A stretch of DNA of 37,425 bases from Chloroflexota bacterium. Lineage in GTDB: Bacteria; Chloroflexota; Dehalococcoidia; Lucifugimonadales; UBA3495. The position numbers were made by a program, and so were the translations under genes. Position 1 is the first letter of the stretch. Every line of letters starts with the position of its first letter. Location: the NCBI GenBank assembly GCA_022562475.1, contig JADFPD010000008.1:1-37425 (forward strand). The letters are read 5' to 3'. Positions 15,336 to 23,867 of the stretch are shown here, piece by piece. A model generated the notes under the pieces. It did not search any database. It saw only the letters and a program-made list of their open reading frames with translations, and had not been told where the DNA came from.

Positions 15336-15581
15336 TTATCGCGGCGGCGGCCGGAGCCGTGGAAATGGTGGCAGCTCAGAACCCAAATCACTATTCGGCG
15401 GCTTCTGCGGTGGCGTCTGACTTTCGCCTTTGCGTCCGCTTATGCTTCGAAACCACCGGACCACCTGGTCTGTGGCGATTCCGGCCGAAAAGCCGATTCC
15501 AAACCCAATGACCATCCATACGCCTATTTCCATCGGCGTCACTCCAGTCCCCGGCAATTCCTGTGCCGGAGTCTCAGTCAA
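15336..15581 (-). CDS. Hypothetical single-pass membrane protein
   Basis: The 81-residue frame from TTG 15581 (or 66 residues from the internal ATG of MEIGVWMVIGFGIGFSAG) holds one hydrophobic helix (WMVIGFGIGFSAGIATDQVV). A basic, proline-rich tail (GRKGESQTPPQKPPNSD) follows. There is no clear ribosome binding site and no family match. The membrane helix and tail are plausible for a small membrane protein, but the frame is short. Confidence 0.35.
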   Translation of the reverse strand: MTETPAQELPGTGVTPMEIGVWMVIGFGIGFSAGIATDQVVRWFRSISGRKGESQTPPQKPPNSDLGSELPPFPRLRPPPR

Positions 15582-16014
15582 GGGGATTACCGCTATGCCC
15601 GATGGATAGCGGGACGAGACCTAGCAGTGCGATCGGTTGAACACAGGCGCTCAAACGATCAAGATGGGCTACTTTACCATACGGGAAACCTCCGACGTTA
15701 GTCCGGTGATCTCTGGGAGCATCGGGCGGCGCAGTTGTTTGGCCTATTGTTTTAGAAAAGTGGCCCAATTGGGGCCATTAAGATGGTCCTTTTGGGCCTT
15801 TGCTTTCGAAATTGTTTTCCTAATACTGTAGCTGTTGAAGTGCTTCATCCTTGCTCCTCCAGGGATGAAAGGGCGCCTCAACCGGTCTAATCTGAAAGCC
15901 ACCGCATCAACTACCTTCTCCCAGTGGTGCGGTGGTCTTTCACGCAAACCCCATCTACTAATACGGCACCTCCCACCCCACTCACCGGTCCTCAATCTTC
16001 ATCTTCGATGCTAT
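15582..16014. other. Stretch without a recognised gene
   Basis: Short frames occur on both strands but none has a start signal or sensible composition. The region probably contains control sequences or decayed DNA. Nothing specific is recognised. Confidence 0.3.
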
Positions 16015-16425
16015 CTATGGGCAGACGGCCGGATTGCCGGTGGCCTCCACCTGTGTGAGGAGTTGGCCCGTGGCGTTCCAGGTGTAGCAGTAAGATGTAG
16101 TGACGTCACGCATGTAGTTGGCCAGGTCCTGGACCCCGGCCCCAGCGTCAAAGTCCAAGCTGTCCGTGATAAATGCGGCGGCCGCTCCGGCGGTCACAGT
16201 TGTCAGTCCTTGGTCGGACATCAGGGTCTCGATGGCGCCCTGGATGGCGTCCCACTCTGCTCCCGAGGCTCCTTGGTCTCCGCGGTCCGAGAATCGGGCC
16301 ACCTGGGGCACGACTACTGCAGCCAGGACCACGATGATGCCCACAACCACCAGCAATTCGATCAGGGTAAATCCCTTTTGGTCTTTGGGTCCTCTTCCCA
16401 CCGTCTTCCCCCGGGCATCTGGCAT
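16015..16425 (-). CDS. Type IV prepilin-like protein
   Basis: The protein has a type III signal peptide: a basic leader of 18 residues ending DQKG, then FTLIELLVVVGIIVVLAAVVVP. Cleavage by prepilin peptidase would fall after G18, and the conserved Glu is at +5 of the mature protein. The mature part (~118 residues) has one hydrophobic N-terminal helix, a globular domain, and two cysteines (TSYCYTW and AVCP at the very end) that could form the D-region disulfide. It may be a major or minor pilin or a pseudopilin. AGGAG precedes the ATG. No pilus motor or peptidase gene is in the window; the secreted protein at 16550 is upstream on the same strand. Confidence 0.9.
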   Translation of the reverse strand: MPDARGKTVGRGPKDQKGFTLIELLVVVGIIVVLAAVVVPQVARFSDRGDQGASGAEWDAIQGAIETLMSDQGLTTVTAGAAAAFITDSLDFDAGAGVQDLANYMRDVTTSYCYTWNATGQLLTQVEATGNPAVCP

Positions 16426-16549
16426 CGGGCTTGTTCTCCTGGAGGACGCTCATGGCGTCGGCTCAACGTTATTTGTTGCCACTGATCAGCTCCGCGGCCT
16501 GCCGCATTGAGTCAATGACATGCGAGGCGGAAAGCCGCCGGAATCGAGG

Positions 16550-16951
16550 CTAGTTCTGAACGTACCAAACGCCCGGCTTCGCTCCGAGAGCGGCCTCTCG
16601 CTTGTCCATGGATTTCTCTCTTTCCAGGCCGGGTTGGTCCTGGACGCGAGTGGTTGATGAGATCGGGGACAGTGAGGCGCAGACCCCGTCGTCCAGCATC
16701 ATGAGAAATACACTTGGCACGGCGTCGCCCTCGCCGGCGCCGGCGCTTGCGGCCGTGAGAGAAGCGGTTGTGTGGACCTGTGATTCAGACAAACATACCC
16801 GGCTTTCCATCTCGGCTACGAAGATAGTGGGCCCCATCTGGACCACCGTGCCTAAGTCTGCCGCGCTCGACCCTCGGCCGATGGGAGAAAAGGCCAGGAC
16901 GCCCACAACCAAGGCTAGAAATAAAGCTAAGGCCGGTAGTTTGTTCTTCAT
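16550..16951 (-). CDS. Hypothetical secreted protein
   Basis: The 133-residue protein starts with a clear signal peptide (MKNKLPALALFLALVVGVLAF) with possible cleavage near SPIG or SSAADL. The mature part is small, rich in Ser, Ala and Val, with two cysteines (SRVCLSES, DGVCASL) that could form a disulfide. No family is recognised. It is on the same strand and about 125 bp upstream of the prepilin gene, so a link to the pilus or cell surface is possible. Confidence 0.55.
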   Translation of the reverse strand: MKNKLPALALFLALVVGVLAFSPIGRGSSAADLGTVVQMGPTIFVAEMESRVCLSESQVHTTASLTAASAGAGEGDAVPSVFLMMLDDGVCASLSPISSTTRVQDQPGLEREKSMDKREAALGAKPGVWYVQN

Positions 16952-17386
16952 GGTCCCGTAAGGTTTGATGGATTATTTATCGCCTGATCAGTTCGCCCAG
17001 GCAACTGCGCCCGGGGCGTTGATCAGATTGATTCGACGTTGCTCCAATTATCCGGCGGCATGACGGCCAGGTCTGTGATTGGCCGCTATGGTTCGGCGTG
17101 ACATCGGTCACTCCTGCCCGCATAGGCAGGCGTTTCAGGAGCGGCAGTTCCCTGGTGGAAGCCAAGCCCCCGTCTCGGTTTTTCACGGCACATTCCCTCC
17201 CCTTTCCGGTATTGCCGGTCCCCTGGTTGCCATTGCTTTAACAGGCATCGAATGATATCCAGTTATATAGGGCAATGAATTCTTGGGGTCATATCATCAC
17301 CCATCGAGTAACGTGGCCACTGATGGCAATGAAATCCCGTGCGGCCTGCGAATCCTGATATCCGTGGACTTCGGAGCTACCGGTAA
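16952..17386. other. Long intergenic region between divergent genes
   Basis: No coding frame is convincing. A hairpin CCTGCC (17113-17118) / GGCAGG (17125-17130) is visible. Promoters for the secreted-protein gene (leftward) and for the small SH3-like pair (rightward) must lie here. An AT-rich stretch about 17260-17285 is the likeliest place. Confidence 0.3.
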
Positions 17387-17629
17387 TTGAAACGTCCCAA
17401 GTTTCACCCCATGGACCTGGTCAAGGTCAGGACGCCCGGCCGGCACGAAAAATTGGGTACCCGGCCGCCGGGCACTTTGATCATGGGAAAGACCGCCACC
17501 GTGGAGATCGCCGGTCTGATCAACGGCGCGGCATCTTCCGTTGGCGACACCATGACGCCGGCCTACTACATCCGCATGGAAAATCTTCCGGCGATCTTGA
17601 TATATGAAGAATGGCTGGAGGAAGCCTAA
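17387..17629 (+). CDS. Small SH3-like protein, nitrile hydratase beta-like (copy 1)
   Basis: The 80-residue protein starts at TTG 17387 (MKRPKFHPMDLVKVRTPG). Its pattern is a strand with VKVR, a GKTATVEIAG turn, then PAYYIRMEN and a closing EEWLEEA. This is the short beta-barrel pattern of the nitrile hydratase beta-subunit C-terminal (SH3-like) domain. A free-standing copy is not an enzyme by itself. It is clearly related to the next gene (17705), so the two arose by tandem duplication. No good ribosome binding site is seen, so the start is uncertain. Confidence 0.5.
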   Translation: MKRPKFHPMDLVKVRTPGRHEKLGTRPPGTLIMGKTATVEIAGLINGAASSVGDTMTPAYYIRMENLPAILIYEEWLEEA

Positions 17630-17704
17630 GAGCGCTCATGGACAACTCCGACGGAAAATAAACAGCACAGAAGAGCCGCATGACCTGGCGGCATAAGAGG
17701 AAAG

Positions 17705-17959
17705 GTGGATAACGCTAAATTCCAAACGACCCAGCGCGTGCGGGTACGGGAAGCCGCGGAGATGGAAGAATCCGGAAGAGTAGTACCGGATGAATACGTT
17801 ATGGGTATGACCGGAATCGTGGAAGCGGCCGGTCTGGTTTACGGGTCCGGTTTGAGTAGCGACCGTTACCTGTTGCCTGCTTATTTCATCCGCTTGGAAG
17901 GCATCGGCCCGGTCCTGGTTGGCGAGGACTGGTTGGAGATCGCCCCGCCCGAGCATTAA
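17705..17959 (+). CDS. Small SH3-like protein, nitrile hydratase beta-like (copy 2)
   Basis: The 84-residue protein from GTG 17705 has AGAGGAAAG upstream. It aligns with the gene at 17387: QRVRVREAAE, GMTGIVEAAGLVYG, PAYFIRLEGIGPVLVGEDW and LEIAP match the same positions. As in copy 1, the fold suggested is a compact SH3-like barrel, by resemblance only. A strong terminator follows at 17987, so the pair probably forms one short transcript. No metal ligands or catalytic residues are visible. Confidence 0.6.
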   Translation: MDNAKFQTTQRVRVREAAEMEESGRVVPDEYVMGMTGIVEAAGLVYGSGLSSDRYLLPAYFIRLEGIGPVLVGEDWLEIAPPEH

Positions 17960-17986
17960 GGTCTCGGGCTGATTTTTACCTCCACG

Positions 17987-18008
17987 GCGCCGCGTTCGGC
18001 GCTTTTTT
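17987..18008 (+). terminator. Intrinsic terminator
   Basis: GCGCCG (17987-17992) and CGGCGC (17997-18002) pair around CGTT and are followed by six T. It ends the transcript of the small SH3-like gene pair. Confidence 0.85.
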
Positions 18009-18100
18009 ATCCGCCACCCATTCGATCTGCCCACAGTGGACACGTTCGTATAAAATAGTCGCCAAGATTATTTGACGGAGGGCCCATTCGGGTACGAGTT

Positions 18101-18913
18101 TTGAAGACGAGAACAGCCGGCGTTCAATTCAGCATCGCAACTCTACTATTGATGGCCGTCCTGTGGCTGATGGCGCCCCCAGCGCTCGCCCATGACGGCC
18201 CGCACAACATCGACTGCGGCGGCGCCCAAATCATCATCGAAGGCGGCCAGCCTTCGCCCTTCACCCTCCCAGCCCAGGTCGATGAAACCATCGAGATCGA
18301 CCCAGAGGCCGTTCTCACCATCCGCGGCGTCGACTTGCCGACGGACGCTTCCCTCCACTGGGGACTCCAAGGGCTGGGAGCAGAGCTTGCCGGCAAAGAC
18401 GTGCAGCTCTCCTCCGGGGTCACCAAGATAAACGTGGAGGATTTCTCCTCCCACGCCCGGGGTGTCTACGTGATCGAAGGCACATTGTCCAGCGGGACCG
18501 TCGCACTCTGCACGATACCGTTCGAACTGAAAATCACCGGATTCAGCGGCACCGCTGCCTTCACTGCCACCGGTGTCTCGGCAGTCGCCGGAGTTGGAGC
18601 TCTGGCCAGCGCTCCCCTGGCGGCCAACGGACTTAGCGCCAAACTGGAAGCCAAGGTCAAGATCGCCCGGCGCAGGCCCCGGGGACTGCTCCGCTGGCTG
18701 CCGGTCCCGGCCTGGAAACGTTCCATATTCAGCACATTGGTGGGCGCTGTCACCGGACTGGGGCTGGCCGTTGTGATGCAACAGGCAGGGATCAACCCGC
18801 TCTCCCTAGCCAGCGCGGTCTGGGGACTGATACTGGGCGGCGGGGTCAGTTTCGGCGTCGGTTACTCCCTCGGTGTGCTCAAGACTTTCCTTAGTCCGCC
18901 CCAGGAGAGCTAA
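18101..18913 (+). CDS. Hypothetical exported protein with C-terminal membrane helices
   Basis: The protein of 270 residues starts at TTG 18101. A signal peptide (FSIATLLLMAVLWLMAPPALAH) would be cut after ALA. The exported domain of about 130 residues is beta-rich with two cysteines (NIDCGG, VALCTIP) and looks like an immunoglobulin- or cupredoxin-like sandwich, without copper ligands that can be assigned. A hydrophobic Ala/Gly stretch (VSAVAGVGALASAPLAA), a basic cluster (KIARRRPRGLLRW) and two more hydrophobic helices near the C terminus follow, so the domain would face outward from the membrane. No family is recognised. It is upstream of a VOC gene on the same strand, with a 130-bp gap. 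Confidence 0.6.
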   Translation: MKTRTAGVQFSIATLLLMAVLWLMAPPALAHDGPHNIDCGGAQIIIEGGQPSPFTLPAQVDETIEIDPEAVLTIRGVDLPTDASLHWGLQGLGAELAGKDVQLSSGVTKINVEDFSSHARGVYVIEGTLSSGTVALCTIPFELKITGFSGTAAFTATGVSAVAGVGALASAPLAANGLSAKLEAKVKIARRRPRGLLRWLPVPAWKRSIFSTLVGAVTGLGLAVVMQQAGINPLSLASAVWGLILGGGVSFGVGYSLGVLKTFLSPPQES

Positions 18914-19043
18914 CCGGTCTTCCGAAATAGACTATCGGCCCGATGGCCCAACGTCGCGGCGCGATGTACAATTGCCGGGCGGTAGACCGGACGACCGGCT
19001 TACTGCCCGCGTTATCTATCAGACAGCAGCAGATGGAGGAGCC

Positions 19044-19499
19044 ATGGCCAGCCGTATCAAGCACATAGCGCTGCACACAGAGGACCCGGCCAAGACCGCC
19101 GAGTGGTACAAGAGTGTATTCGGTATGGATGAACTGCGCCGCACGCCCGCCGACAGCGGCGAGGACGGGGTGTGGCTCACCGATGGCTACATCTATTTCG
19201 CCATCCTAAAGATGGGCTCCGACGAAGCCCCCAACCTGGGTGAAGGCCCCTCCACCGTGAAGGGCATCCACCACATCGGCTTCTACGTCGACGACCTTGA
19301 TGAGGCGGTTGCCACGGTCGAAGACCACGGTGGAACGGAGTGTCCCGGCAGCAGCAAGGCCAACCGCAAGTACAAGGGGCCAGATGGGCTCATGATCGAT
19401 CTGCGTTTCCGCGGTTGGGATGAGCAGATCCGCGCCCGGAGCACCCTCTACGAGCTGACCGAAGCCGCGCCCGCCAAGACCGCCGGGGCCGCGGACTAG
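19044..19499 (+). CDS. VOC-superfamily (glyoxalase/dioxygenase-like) protein
   Basis: VOC proteins use a paired beta-alpha-beta-beta-beta fold to bind a metal and act as lyases, dioxygenases, epimerases or binding proteins. The ATG at 19044 with GGAGG upstream gives 151 residues. The first module starts SRIKHIALHTEDPAKTAEWY with the His of IALHTED as a candidate metal ligand. The second contains GIHHIGFYVDDLDEAVATVE with a His at the matching place, and DGLMIDLRF ends the fold where a Glu ligand is usual; here it is Asp. The substrate is unknown. The next gene, a maleate-isomerase relative, is about 60 bp downstream and may be in the same operon. Confidence 0.85.
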   Translation: MASRIKHIALHTEDPAKTAEWYKSVFGMDELRRTPADSGEDGVWLTDGYIYFAILKMGSDEAPNLGEGPSTVKGIHHIGFYVDDLDEAVATVEDHGGTECPGSSKANRKYKGPDGLMIDLRFRGWDEQIRARSTLYELTEAAPAKTAGAAD

Positions 19500-19557
19500 G
19501 TCCCACAGGCACATTCCATCGTTGGTCCTTAGCATTCCCATATAGGGGTGATCAAGC

Positions 19558-20373
19558 ATGCCTCAAACCAAGCGTATCGGTGCGTTGGTGCCCGCCACCA
19601 ACCCAGTTGTGGAACCCGATTTTTACCGGGTGCTTCCCCCAGAGATAACCGTTCACTTCGAGCGGATGTTCAACGGCGATTGGGGCAATCAGCCAAAGTC
19701 AACAGAGAACTCCGGCCACCAGATCGGCATCTCCAGCGAAGAGGCGGCCACCGTGGACACCGCCCTGTTCGGGTTCGACGCCGACAAGATGAACGAGGAT
19801 GTCAGCAGGGGCGCCCGGTCGCTGTCCAACATAAAACCCGACATCCTAGTATACGCCTGCACCTCAGGCACCTATCACAAAGGGTATCTCCAGTTCGACC
19901 GGGAGATGTCGGACAAGATGCAGTTGGCCAGCGGGGTGGAATCCATCACCGCCGTTGGGGCCTGCATCGAGGCGTTCAAGTTCATGGGCTCCAAGCGGCT
20001 CAGCATCGCTGGACCCTACCGCCATTTCCATCTGCGCCACCGTCTCAAGCCTCTGCTTGAAGAGGCCGGATTCCAAGTGCTGAGCGCCGACGGTGAACCG
20101 TGGATGCAGGACTCCATGAACCCTCTGGAGATAGAGCAAGAAACGGTCCAGACCATCATCGACTTCGTGCCCACGGTGGTGAAGGACGAAGCTGATACCG
20201 TCTTCCTGCCCGGCACGGCTTGGCGGGGCTTGGACGCGGTGGAGCCCCTGGAAAAGCGGTTGGGCAAGACCGTGATCTCGGTGAACCAGGCCACCATCTG
20301 GCTGGCCCTGCGCCGCATCGGCTGGACCGAGCCCATACAGGGCTTCGGCAGTCTGCTGCGAAAATTGGCCTAG
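19558..20373 (+). CDS. Maleate isomerase / arylmalonate decarboxylase-like protein (Asp/Glu racemase superfamily)
   Basis: This superfamily performs cofactor-free racemisation, cis-trans isomerisation or decarboxylation of small dicarboxylic acids with one or two active cysteines. The 271-residue protein has the family start (RIGALVPATNPVVEPDF) and C101 in YACTSGTYHKG, the first catalytic position. The second position, normally Cys in a CT motif, is G219 in LPGTAWRGLD, so only one of the two cysteines is present. Maleate isomerases have both, and arylmalonate decarboxylase keeps only the second. The reaction is therefore uncertain. The stop is two bases from that of the convergent MFS gene. 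Confidence 0.82.
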   Translation: MPQTKRIGALVPATNPVVEPDFYRVLPPEITVHFERMFNGDWGNQPKSTENSGHQIGISSEEAATVDTALFGFDADKMNEDVSRGARSLSNIKPDILVYACTSGTYHKGYLQFDREMSDKMQLASGVESITAVGACIEAFKFMGSKRLSIAGPYRHFHLRHRLKPLLEEAGFQVLSADGEPWMQDSMNPLEIEQETVQTIIDFVPTVVKDEADTVFLPGTAWRGLDAVEPLEKRLGKTVISVNQATIWLALRRIGWTEPIQGFGSLLRKLA

Positions 20374-20375
20374 GC

Positions 20376-21653
20376 CTAACGCCCGTAGACCGCTGCCCTC
20401 GCTGTTGCCGGCGCGCTGGGCTTCCGGACCATCAGGAAAAAAACTCCGCTGATCAAGTAGATGGGCACGAAAGATATCAAGACCACCGAGTAACTGCCGG
20501 TGCGGTCGAACATGATTCCCGCATATATCGGCGAGACAAGCATCCCCAAGTTGAACGCCGTGCTGATGATGCCCATCAAGGTCGCGAAGCTGGTCCGCCC
20601 GAAGAAATTGCCCAGCGCCACCCAGTTCAGGGTGCTGCCGCCCTGCTCAGCGGCCATCAACACCACAAACAGATAGACCGCGGCATTCCCGTCCACGACC
20701 AGCATGGCCAAGATTGCCAGGGCCGCCGCCACCATTCCGCCGCCCATCATGGGCTGAAGGGGGACGCGGTCCCCCAGAATCCCCACTCCCAACCGCATGG
20801 GTATGGAGAGGAAGAACATCAAGGAGAACATCAGCCCGGCCTCCCCTTGGGACATCCCCTTCCACACGAACATCTCCACCGAGTGGACCGATATGGCGCC
20901 CCACATGGTGATCCTCAGAACGGTGCCGGCGAACAAGATCCAGTAGGACCGCGTCCGCAGCGCCTGCCGCACGGTGAAGTCCACGATGTCCGTCCGTGCG
21001 GCAGGTTTGCCGTCTTGGGACAGGGGCAGGTCGGGCTCGATCCCCATCCGTTCCGGCGAGTGCCGCACCAACAAGGCCAAAGGGACGACGGCGATCGCCA
21101 TGAATATCCCGGCGTAGAGCATGACATCACGCCAGCCGATGGTGCTGACGCCGATGGCGATGAGCGGCAGCAACACGGCGCCGCCCGAGGCGAACCCGGT
21201 GATGCAGATGGACATGGCCAAGGCTCGCCTGCGGATGAACCACCGGTTGACGGCGCTGATCAGCACCTGCCCCAGGCCCGAGCTCTTCCCGACGCCCACC
21301 ATGCCAACGAAGATCACTACGAACAGGACGTAGTCGTGCACCCAACTGAGCGCCACGAAACCGGCGCTGGCCAGCAGTCCCCCAAAGATAATCATGGGGC
21401 GCGCGCCGAACTTATCCACGAACCGGCCGACGATTGGCCCGGCAAAGCTGCCCTCGGCCCGGACAAGGCTGAAGATCAAAGAGGTCTGGGTGCTGTTCAG
21501 TCCCAGATCGCGTTTGATCGGACCGAAAAATATCGCGTTGCTGTGAGAGAAGATCCCGCCGGACAACACGCCCAATACGAAGGTGGCGCCCAGCACCCAC
21601 CAGCCGTAATACGCGCCTCTGGCCCTACGCACCAGCGGCACACGGTTCAACAT
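20376..21653 (-). CDS. MFS transporter (monocarboxylate/OFA-like)
   Basis: The 425-residue protein has about twelve hydrophobic segments and the major facilitator loop motif GRFVDKFGARPMI between helices 2 and 3. Its start (YYGWWVLGATFVLGVLSGGI) and the FGPIKRDLG segment are typical of oxalate/formate antiporter and monocarboxylate transporter relatives. It would move small organic acids across the inner membrane by proton coupling or exchange. It sits next to the maleate-isomerase-like gene and a crotonase, which fits organic-acid use. The assignment to a substrate is inference. Confidence 0.85.
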   Translation of the reverse strand: MLNRVPLVRRARGAYYGWWVLGATFVLGVLSGGIFSHSNAIFFGPIKRDLGLNSTQTSLIFSLVRAEGSFAGPIVGRFVDKFGARPMIIFGGLLASAGFVALSWVHDYVLFVVIFVGMVGVGKSSGLGQVLISAVNRWFIRRRALAMSICITGFASGGAVLLPLIAIGVSTIGWRDVMLYAGIFMAIAVVPLALLVRHSPERMGIEPDLPLSQDGKPAARTDIVDFTVRQALRTRSYWILFAGTVLRITMWGAISVHSVEMFVWKGMSQGEAGLMFSLMFFLSIPMRLGVGILGDRVPLQPMMGGGMVAAALAILAMLVVDGNAAVYLFVVLMAAEQGGSTLNWVALGNFFGRTSFATLMGIISTAFNLGMLVSPIYAGIMFDRTGSYSVVLISFVPIYLISGVFFLMVRKPSAPATARAAVYGR

Positions 21654-21729
21654 TGGTCTTTATTCAAACAGGCTATTTAACCGGGGTCCCATGATTAATA
21701 TCTTTGATTATGATATTAAACCACGAAAG

Positions 21730-22515
21730 TTATTCACTTTGCCACACCGGCGGCCTCTTTTCCGCGAATGCCTTGGGGCCTTCCATCGCGTCCTGGGACC
21801 CAAGCACGCGGTCTCCCACCTGGGCAGTGAACCGCAGCGATTCCTCCAGGCCGTACCGCCGCCAGAACTGGGCCACGGCCTTGGTGCCCTGGACCGCCAA
21901 CGGCGCGTTGGCCCCGATCGTCTCCGCGATCTCGACCGCCCGGGGCATCAATCGTTCAGGCGGCAAGACCTGGTGCACGAAACCCAACCGGTGGGCGTCT
22001 TCAACGCTCAATGTGTCCCCGGTGAGCATCAGGTAAACGGCCTCGCCGTAGGGCAGCACCCGCGCCAGATTGTTGATGGCGTAGTTGGCCATGATGCCCC
22101 GTTTCACCTCAAACAGGCCGAAGTAGGCCTCGGTCGAGGCGATGCGTATGTCGCAATCGGATGCCCGCTCCATCCCCGCGCCGATGGCCAGACCGTTTAC
22201 GGCGGCGATGAAAGGCTTGGGGTTTCTGCCAAAGGGTTGGTTCGACCGGTAGCCCTCGGTCCGCTGTTCCTCGGTCAGAGAGGCCAGAGCGCCATAATTG
22301 CCGGTCATCTCTTTCAGGTCGGCCCCGGCGGAAAAGGCCCGGCCGGCCCCGGTGAGTATCCCGGCCCGCATCTCCGGGTCGGCCGCGAACTCGTCCAGCG
22401 CCTCCCGCAACTCTTGGCGCATGACAGCGCCCTGGGCGTTCAGCCGGTCGGGCCGGTCCATGGTGAAGACGGCGTAATGGCCGCCGGGGAATCTCTCGTA
22501 GCGCAGGTCGGGCAT
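21730..22515 (-). CDS. Enoyl-CoA hydratase/isomerase family protein
   Basis: Crotonase-fold enzymes act on acyl-CoA thioesters, stabilising an enolate in an oxyanion hole. In this 261-residue protein the oxyanion segments are RAFSAGADLKEM (first) and NGLAIGAGMERASDCDIRIAS (second). The motif TEAYFGLFEVKRGIMA follows, where hydratases carry one of two catalytic Glu; the first Glu position is not conserved, so isomerase or another activity is possible. The start MPDLRYERFPGGHYAVFTMDRPDRLNA is typical. The ATG at 22515 has GGAGG upstream. An MFS gene lies downstream on the same strand. Confidence 0.88.
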   Translation of the reverse strand: MPDLRYERFPGGHYAVFTMDRPDRLNAQGAVMRQELREALDEFAADPEMRAGILTGAGRAFSAGADLKEMTGNYGALASLTEEQRTEGYRSNQPFGRNPKPFIAAVNGLAIGAGMERASDCDIRIASTEAYFGLFEVKRGIMANYAINNLARVLPYGEAVYLMLTGDTLSVEDAHRLGFVHQVLPPERLMPRAVEIAETIGANAPLAVQGTKAVAQFWRRYGLEESLRFTAQVGDRVLGSQDAMEGPKAFAEKRPPVWQSE

Positions 22516-22575
22516 GGTGGTCCTCCGGTTTTTAGGTTTCAGCGGTCAGCAATCAGAAATTCGACGCCGCCCACA

Positions 22576-22642
22576 CCGTTCATGGTGAGCTCCGTCGAAC
22601 CAGGGTGCGCCCCCGCCCTTCGACGGAGCTCAGGACGAACGG
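22576..22642. repeat. Palindromic dispersed repeat
   Basis: The arms 22576-22600 (starting CCGTTCATGGTGAGCTCCGT) and 22619-22642 (ending AGGACGAACGG) are inverted copies with few mismatches, around a GC-rich 18-base loop. A half copy lies at 5203-5225. Just left of it (22537-22560) is a short CTGA-rich repeat that is also common between genes. It may act as a terminator or mark transposition of a miniature element. Confidence 0.75.
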
Positions 22643-22674
22643 ACTTTATTTAACGCGCATCCCAGAACCGGTTA

Positions 22675-23700
22675 CTAGCTGGCCAGTATCTCTTTCAGGG
22701 CGTCGTCCACGAACTTCGAGTCCACCGGATTAAAGCCCGGCCCGCCGGCTAGATGGCCCCAGATGGACTCGATGGGCCGAAGTTCGGCGTTGGGCATCTG
22801 GGCGACCTCGATCTCATTATCTTCCGGAGGGAAGTAAAGGTCGGTCCGCCCCGGCATGACGATGGCCTTGGCTTTTATGGCGCCCAGGGCCTTCCCGAAA
22901 TCTCCGCCATAGACGTGATTGCCGCTGATATCGGCGTTTTGCCAGGTCCAGATCATCAATAGCAGGTCGTTGGCGTCGGCGCTGGTCCGCCGGGCTTCCC
23001 AGAAATTGACCAGATAATCTTCCAGTGACGCGTATCCCAACCCGAGATATACCTCTTCCCGGTAGAAGGCCTGGGACACAGCCCAACCGGCATACACCCG
23101 GCCCATGGCGCGCAGCCCGGTCAGCGGGGGTTTCTCGTAGGAACCGCCGGCCCAATCCGAATCGGCGGTGATGGCCGCTTTGACCCCTTCAAGGAAGACG
23201 AAATTGTGGCGGGAGGTCTTGGCCGAACCGCAGACGGGCACGATACGCTCCACCATATCCGGGTAAAGAGCGCCCCATTGATAGGTCTGCTGGGCGCCCA
23301 TGGACCAGCCCGTTACCAAGGCGATCTTGTCGATGCCGAACACCTCGGTTACCAGACGGTGTTGGCAGGCCACGTTGTCGTAGAGGCTCACGCCGGGGAA
23401 CCGGGCGCGGTTATGGGGCGGGGTGGCGTTGCTGGGAGAAGACGAAACGCCATTGCCGAACAGATTGGGGACAATGATGAAGTATCTGTCCGGGTCCAGC
23501 GCCCGGCCCTCGCCGATCATCCCTTCATTCTGGGTGTGCCGCCCGCCGAAGAAAGTGGGAAACACCACCACATTGTCTTTGCCGGCGTTCAGTTGACCGT
23601 AGGTCTTGTAGGCCAACTTGGCCCCGCGAAGGGTCTCGCCCGACTGCAGGTCCAGATCGCCCGCCTCGAATATCTCGTGGTCCGCAGTGTTGGCTGGCAT
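22675..23700 (-). CDS. MetX-like alpha/beta hydrolase (homoserine O-acetyltransferase family)
   Basis: The 341-residue protein follows the MetX fold: LQSGETLRGAKLAYKTYGQL at the start, then the nucleophile elbow GWSMGA with S133. An Asp in PGRTDLYFPPED and a His in WGHLAGGPG near the C terminus complete the triad. True homoserine acetyltransferases have GGS(M/F)GG at the elbow and a longer N-terminal substrate motif. Here these differ, so hydrolase or acyltransferase activity on another substrate is likelier. It is cytoplasmic with no signal peptide. It stands between the crotonase and the oppositely oriented flavin oxidase, with about 165 bp to the latter for divergent promoters. Confidence 0.82.
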   Translation of the reverse strand: MPANTADHEIFEAGDLDLQSGETLRGAKLAYKTYGQLNAGKDNVVVFPTFFGGRHTQNEGMIGEGRALDPDRYFIIVPNLFGNGVSSSPSNATPPHNRARFPGVSLYDNVACQHRLVTEVFGIDKIALVTGWSMGAQQTYQWGALYPDMVERIVPVCGSAKTSRHNFVFLEGVKAAITADSDWAGGSYEKPPLTGLRAMGRVYAGWAVSQAFYREEVYLGLGYASLEDYLVNFWEARRTSADANDLLLMIWTWQNADISGNHVYGGDFGKALGAIKAKAIVMPGRTDLYFPPEDNEIEVAQMPNAELRPIESIWGHLAGGPGFNPVDSKFVDDALKEILAS

Positions 23701-23867
23701 TAGATCGACTCCACGGCGGCGTCCCGGTCCGCCGTGGGCAAGAATACCACGAGTCTGTTTTCACGGTCACCGCCGCTCCCGATCAACGACGCGATTGACT
23801 ACGCACACCCCAGCTTTTAGACTTTGCTCGCGAACCCTATCCAAGAGTTTCCCCGGAGGAATCCCGC

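Noticed and set aside
18146-18781. Reverse-strand frame of 211 codons
   Set aside because: It is a shadow of the exported-protein gene at 18101, with no start signal and unlikely composition.
20220-21680. Long forward-strand frame of 486 codons
   Set aside because: It lies antisense to the clear MFS gene and its text is rich in His, Gln, Arg and Gly, as expected from the complement of a GC-rich gene.
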